This document shows, one piece after another, positions 13,814-15,872 of a stretch of 15,872 bases of DNA. The stretch covers positions 1-15,872 of the forward strand of contig JBPPMG010000282.1 in the NCBI GenBank assembly GCA_051305935.1. The letters run 5' to 3'. Numbering within the stretch: position 1 is the stretch's first letter; each line of letters starts with the position of its first letter. Position numbers and translations under genes: made by a program. Below the pieces are notes generated by a model that saw nothing but the letters and a program-made list of their open reading frames with translations, was not told the origin of the DNA and searched no databases. Source of the DNA: JACPDH01 sp051305935. GTDB taxonomy: Bacteria > Acidobacteriota > Thermoanaerobaculia > Gp7-AA8.

Positions 13814-13915
13814 CGATGTGTGTGCGATGAGTGCGAGATGCCGGCGGGCATGATACGCCGGACGCGGCGCGCTTGGGGAGCGGGAAGATGCGGATGGACA
13901 AGCGGGGGAGATTTG

Positions 13916-14078
13916 TGTGGCGCAGACACTCTTGTCTGCGCGCGGCGCGAAGCGCCGCCTTGTAGCCGAGCATTCCGATGCTCGGCTCCTCGATCACTCA
14001 CGTAAAGTTGCGGCGCATCGGAATGCGCCGCTACGAGGCCGCCTTCGGCGGTGCGCAGGCAGGAGTGCCTGCGCCACA
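13916..14078. repeat. BIME-like element, copy 2, with a second REP pair nested inside
   Basis: Outer arms at 13916-13941 and 14053-14078 have the same sequences as copy 1 (8784-8896). Inside lie two further inverted hairpins of a different family: GCCGAGCAT/ATGCTCGGC around TCCG (13965-13986), preceded by GTA running into the stem as GTAGC, and GCGGCGCAT/ATGCGCCGC around CGGA (14010-14031), followed by TAC, i.e. GTAGC on the other strand. The total length is 163 bp against 113 bp for copy 1. It lies between the BNR gene and the M61 peptidase gene, its right end 20 bp beyond the M61 stop codon. Confidence 0.85.
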
Positions 14079-14098
14079 CAGGCAAACGATGCGATGCG

Positions 14099-15853
14099 CT
14101 AAGGCACCTTTCCCAGCAGCCCGTCGAAGTGCGCGCGCTGCTCGGCGGTGGACTCCGGCAGCACCTCGAGCCGCCACGGCGCGTCGGGCTTCCGGCCGAA
14201 GACGACGGCGAGGCGCTCGAGCTTTCCTCGGCGCGCGACGAGAAGCGATGCCGCGGTACCGGGCGGGTAGTACGAGAGGCGCTCGTCCCATCCGGCCGCG
14301 GTCACTCGATAGTCGTCCACCGCGACGATCTCATCTTCGGCGTTGACGCCCGCGGCGTAGGCCGGAGTGTCTCGGCGAACCTCGTCGACGACGAGCCGGC
14401 CGCCTTTGTCACTCGTCACCACACCGAGCCATCCCTTCGGGTCGCCGTCCTTCTTCGCGTCACCGTTCTTCGACTTGAATCGCAGGCCGTACCAGTCGAG
14501 CGCGCCGCCGTAGTCGAGCTCCCCGGTCGAATCGACCGCATGCTCGAAGAACGCCGACAAATCGCGGCCGGCGATCTCGGACGCCAGCGCGCGGAACTCG
14601 TGTGACTCGAAGCCGCGATCCCCGGAGAAGCGCTGCCAGGCTGCGAGCATGACGTCATCGAGGCTCTTGGCGCCATCGGTCGCCGCGCGGATCGTCGCAT
14701 CGAGCAGAAACGCGATCACCGTTCCCTTCACGTAGTAGCTGATCGCGACGTTAGGCGAATTTTCGTCCCTTCGGTAGAGGGAGATCCATGCGTTGAACGA
14801 CGCGGTGCTCGCCGACTGCACGAGGCGGCCGGGAGTGGTCTGCAGCGTCTCGACCGTCTCGCCGAGCCGATCGAGGAACTCCTCGCGTGTGATGAGCCCC
14901 GCGCGAACGAGCAGCACGTCCTCGTAGAAATTCGTGCAGCCTTCGGCAATCCAGAGATCGCCCGTGTAGACCTCGTTCTCGTAGTCGAACGGGCCGAGAA
15001 CGGCGGGGCGGAGGCGCTTGACGTTCCAGGTGTGGAAGAACTCGTGGCTGACGAGACTGAGCCAGTCGACGTACTCCTTGCGCTTGCGCATCTTGAAGCG
15101 CCCGGTCATCAGGAGCGACGAGTTGCGGTGCTCGAGCCCGCCTCGGCCGTCGACGATCATGTTGAAAAAGACGTAGCGCGAGTAGGGGACGCAGCCCCAC
15201 ATCTTCTGCGTTTCCGCGACGATCGCCTCGACGTCCTTCGCCGCTCTCGCTCCGTCCCAGAGTCCGCCTTCGCCCTCGTTCACCAGCAGGTGCTTCGCTC
15301 CGCCCGCATCGAACTCGTAGACCGCGCCGTTGCCGCAGTAGAGCGGGGAGTCGACGAGCTCGTCGTACGACGCCGCGGTGAATGCGAGCCCGACCGAGAC
15401 TTGGACAGATTCGAGCGGACTGATCACGCGCGACCAGGTTGCGTGAGGCACAACCCGAACCTCGAAGCGAGCGTCCGCCATCCCGGCCGGCACCATGAAC
15501 GTCGGAGCCCCGTTGAGGATCGCGAACTCGGCACTCACCCAATTGCCCTGCGTCGCCATCGTCCGCGCGTAGACGCGGTAGCGAAGCCGGATCGTCGCCG
15601 CGCCGCGAGTCTCGACCGACCAGCGGTTCTTGCGCGTCTTCTCGACGCGGAGCGCCTCACCGCCGGCAGACGTCGCAATCACTCCTTCCACGCCTTTCGC
15701 ATACTCGCGAACGAGGTAGGAGCCGGGCGTCCAGACGGCCATCGACAGTGGAAGGCCGGAGGCGCCTCGGGTCGGGATCGTCGCATCGACCTCGATGTAG
15801 TGCGTGTGCGGCTGCGGGAAGGAGAGCTCGTAGCGGATCGGCGTGTTCGACAT
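14099..15853 (-). CDS. M61-family metallopeptidase with C-terminal PDZ domain
   Basis: Zinc aminopeptidase of the glycyl-aminopeptidase family, 584 residues. The N-terminal beta domain (about 1-165) has the family-typical AVWTPGSYLVREYAKGVEG (39-57). The catalytic domain carries the GGLEHRNSS substrate-site motif (238-246), the zinc motif HEFFH (His270, Glu271, His274), then WNVKRLRP and the third zinc ligand Glu304 in WIAEGCTNFYED. A PDZ domain (about 473-555, GWLGVVTSDKGGRLVVDEVRRDTPAYAAGV) closes the protein. All zinc ligands and the catalytic glutamate are present. No signal peptide is visible, so a cytoplasmic location is likely from this start. The ATG at 15853 begins at the expected family N-terminus but has no clear Shine-Dalgarno; only 19 bases upstream are in the window. 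Downstream lies the nested REP element and not a classical terminator. Confidence 0.95.
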   Translation of the reverse strand: MSNTPIRYELSFPQPHTHYIEVDATIPTRGASGLPLSMAVWTPGSYLVREYAKGVEGVIATSAGGEALRVEKTRKNRWSVETRGAATIRLRYRVYARTMATQGNWVSAEFAILNGAPTFMVPAGMADARFEVRVVPHATWSRVISPLESVQVSVGLAFTAASYDELVDSPLYCGNGAVYEFDAGGAKHLLVNEGEGGLWDGARAAKDVEAIVAETQKMWGCVPYSRYVFFNMIVDGRGGLEHRNSSLLMTGRFKMRKRKEYVDWLSLVSHEFFHTWNVKRLRPAVLGPFDYENEVYTGDLWIAEGCTNFYEDVLLVRAGLITREEFLDRLGETVETLQTTPGRLVQSASTASFNAWISLYRRDENSPNVAISYYVKGTVIAFLLDATIRAATDGAKSLDDVMLAAWQRFSGDRGFESHEFRALASEIAGRDLSAFFEHAVDSTGELDYGGALDWYGLRFKSKNGDAKKDGDPKGWLGVVTSDKGGRLVVDEVRRDTPAYAAGVNAEDEIVAVDDYRVTAAGWDERLSYYPPGTAASLLVARRGKLERLAVVFGRKPDAPWRLEVLPESTAEQRAHFDGLLGKVP

Positions 15854-15872
15854 GGCGGCGGAATGATAAGGC

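Noticed and set aside
13850..13855. TATCAT as a possible -10 box for the BNR gene, and the same hexamer at 15863-15868 before the M61 gene
   Set aside because: No matching -35 at 16-18 bases for the first, and the second is cut by the window edge; a single hexamer is weak evidence.
10649..14005. Open frame of 1118 codons on the plus strand, antisense to the BNR gene
   Set aside because: The opposite strand has a signal peptide, repeated BNR motifs and a ribosome binding site. The antisense product is Arg/Glu/Val-rich without domains. In GC-rich DNA long antisense frames arise from codon bias.

Overview
The window is GC-rich chromosomal DNA carrying ten protein genes and no RNA genes, CRISPR array, phage genes or intact insertion sequence. 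The gene content (a large secreted BNR-repeat protein, an M61 peptidase, an adaptor/permease/ATPase exporter, an Ada-AlkA fusion) and the abundance of REP-like palindromes fit a free-living Gram-negative bacterium. A member of the Acidobacteriota or a neighbouring phylum is my best guess, but that is inference from gene style and not a phylogenetic result.

Layout. 1-1179 (+): the C-terminal part of a sensor histidine kinase whose start lies off the window. 1180-1567: gene-free, with tandem repeats and a 28-bp inverted repeat. 1568-3573 (-): an alkylation-repair pair, an Ada-AraC-AlkA fusion followed 35 bp later by an Ogt-type methyltransferase. 3878-4306 (-): an OsmC-family peroxidase with its own intrinsic terminator. 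4525-7661 (+): a tightly packed three-gene exporter (HlyD-type adaptor, FtsX-type permease, LolD/MacB-type ATPase), divergent from osmC across a short region holding a Crp/Fnr-like palindrome. 7662-8025: gene-free, with a CATTCCGAGCG-type inverted repeat. 8026-8751 (+): an unrecognised membrane protein. 8897-10186 (-): a secreted protein of unknown function with a C-terminal Ig-like domain. 10187-10495: gene-free, with two minus-strand terminator-like hairpins and heptamer repeats. 10496-13801 (-): an 1101-residue secreted BNR/sortilin-like repeat protein. 14099-15853 (-): an M61 peptidase with a PDZ domain.

How the genes work together. The repair pair brings together the three activities of the adaptive response to alkylation: methylphosphotriester sensing with transcription control, base excision, and direct O6-alkylguanine reversal. 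These are distributed differently from E. coli Ada and AlkA. The exporter has the gene order and subunit types of DevBCA/MacAB-like systems, but no outer-membrane channel gene is in view. The other genes look like independent units.

The most notable non-coding content is a set of repeats: two copies of a REP-pair (BIME-like) element, one with a second REP pair of a different family nested inside it; a CATTCCGAGCG inverted repeat; GGGGTC(A/G)GAGC-tagged repeats; and heptamer arrays flanking a terminator. I found no convincing new defence or mobile system. The repeats, the hairpin directly in front of the Ig-protein gene, and the unidentified secreted and membrane proteins are the parts worth a second look.
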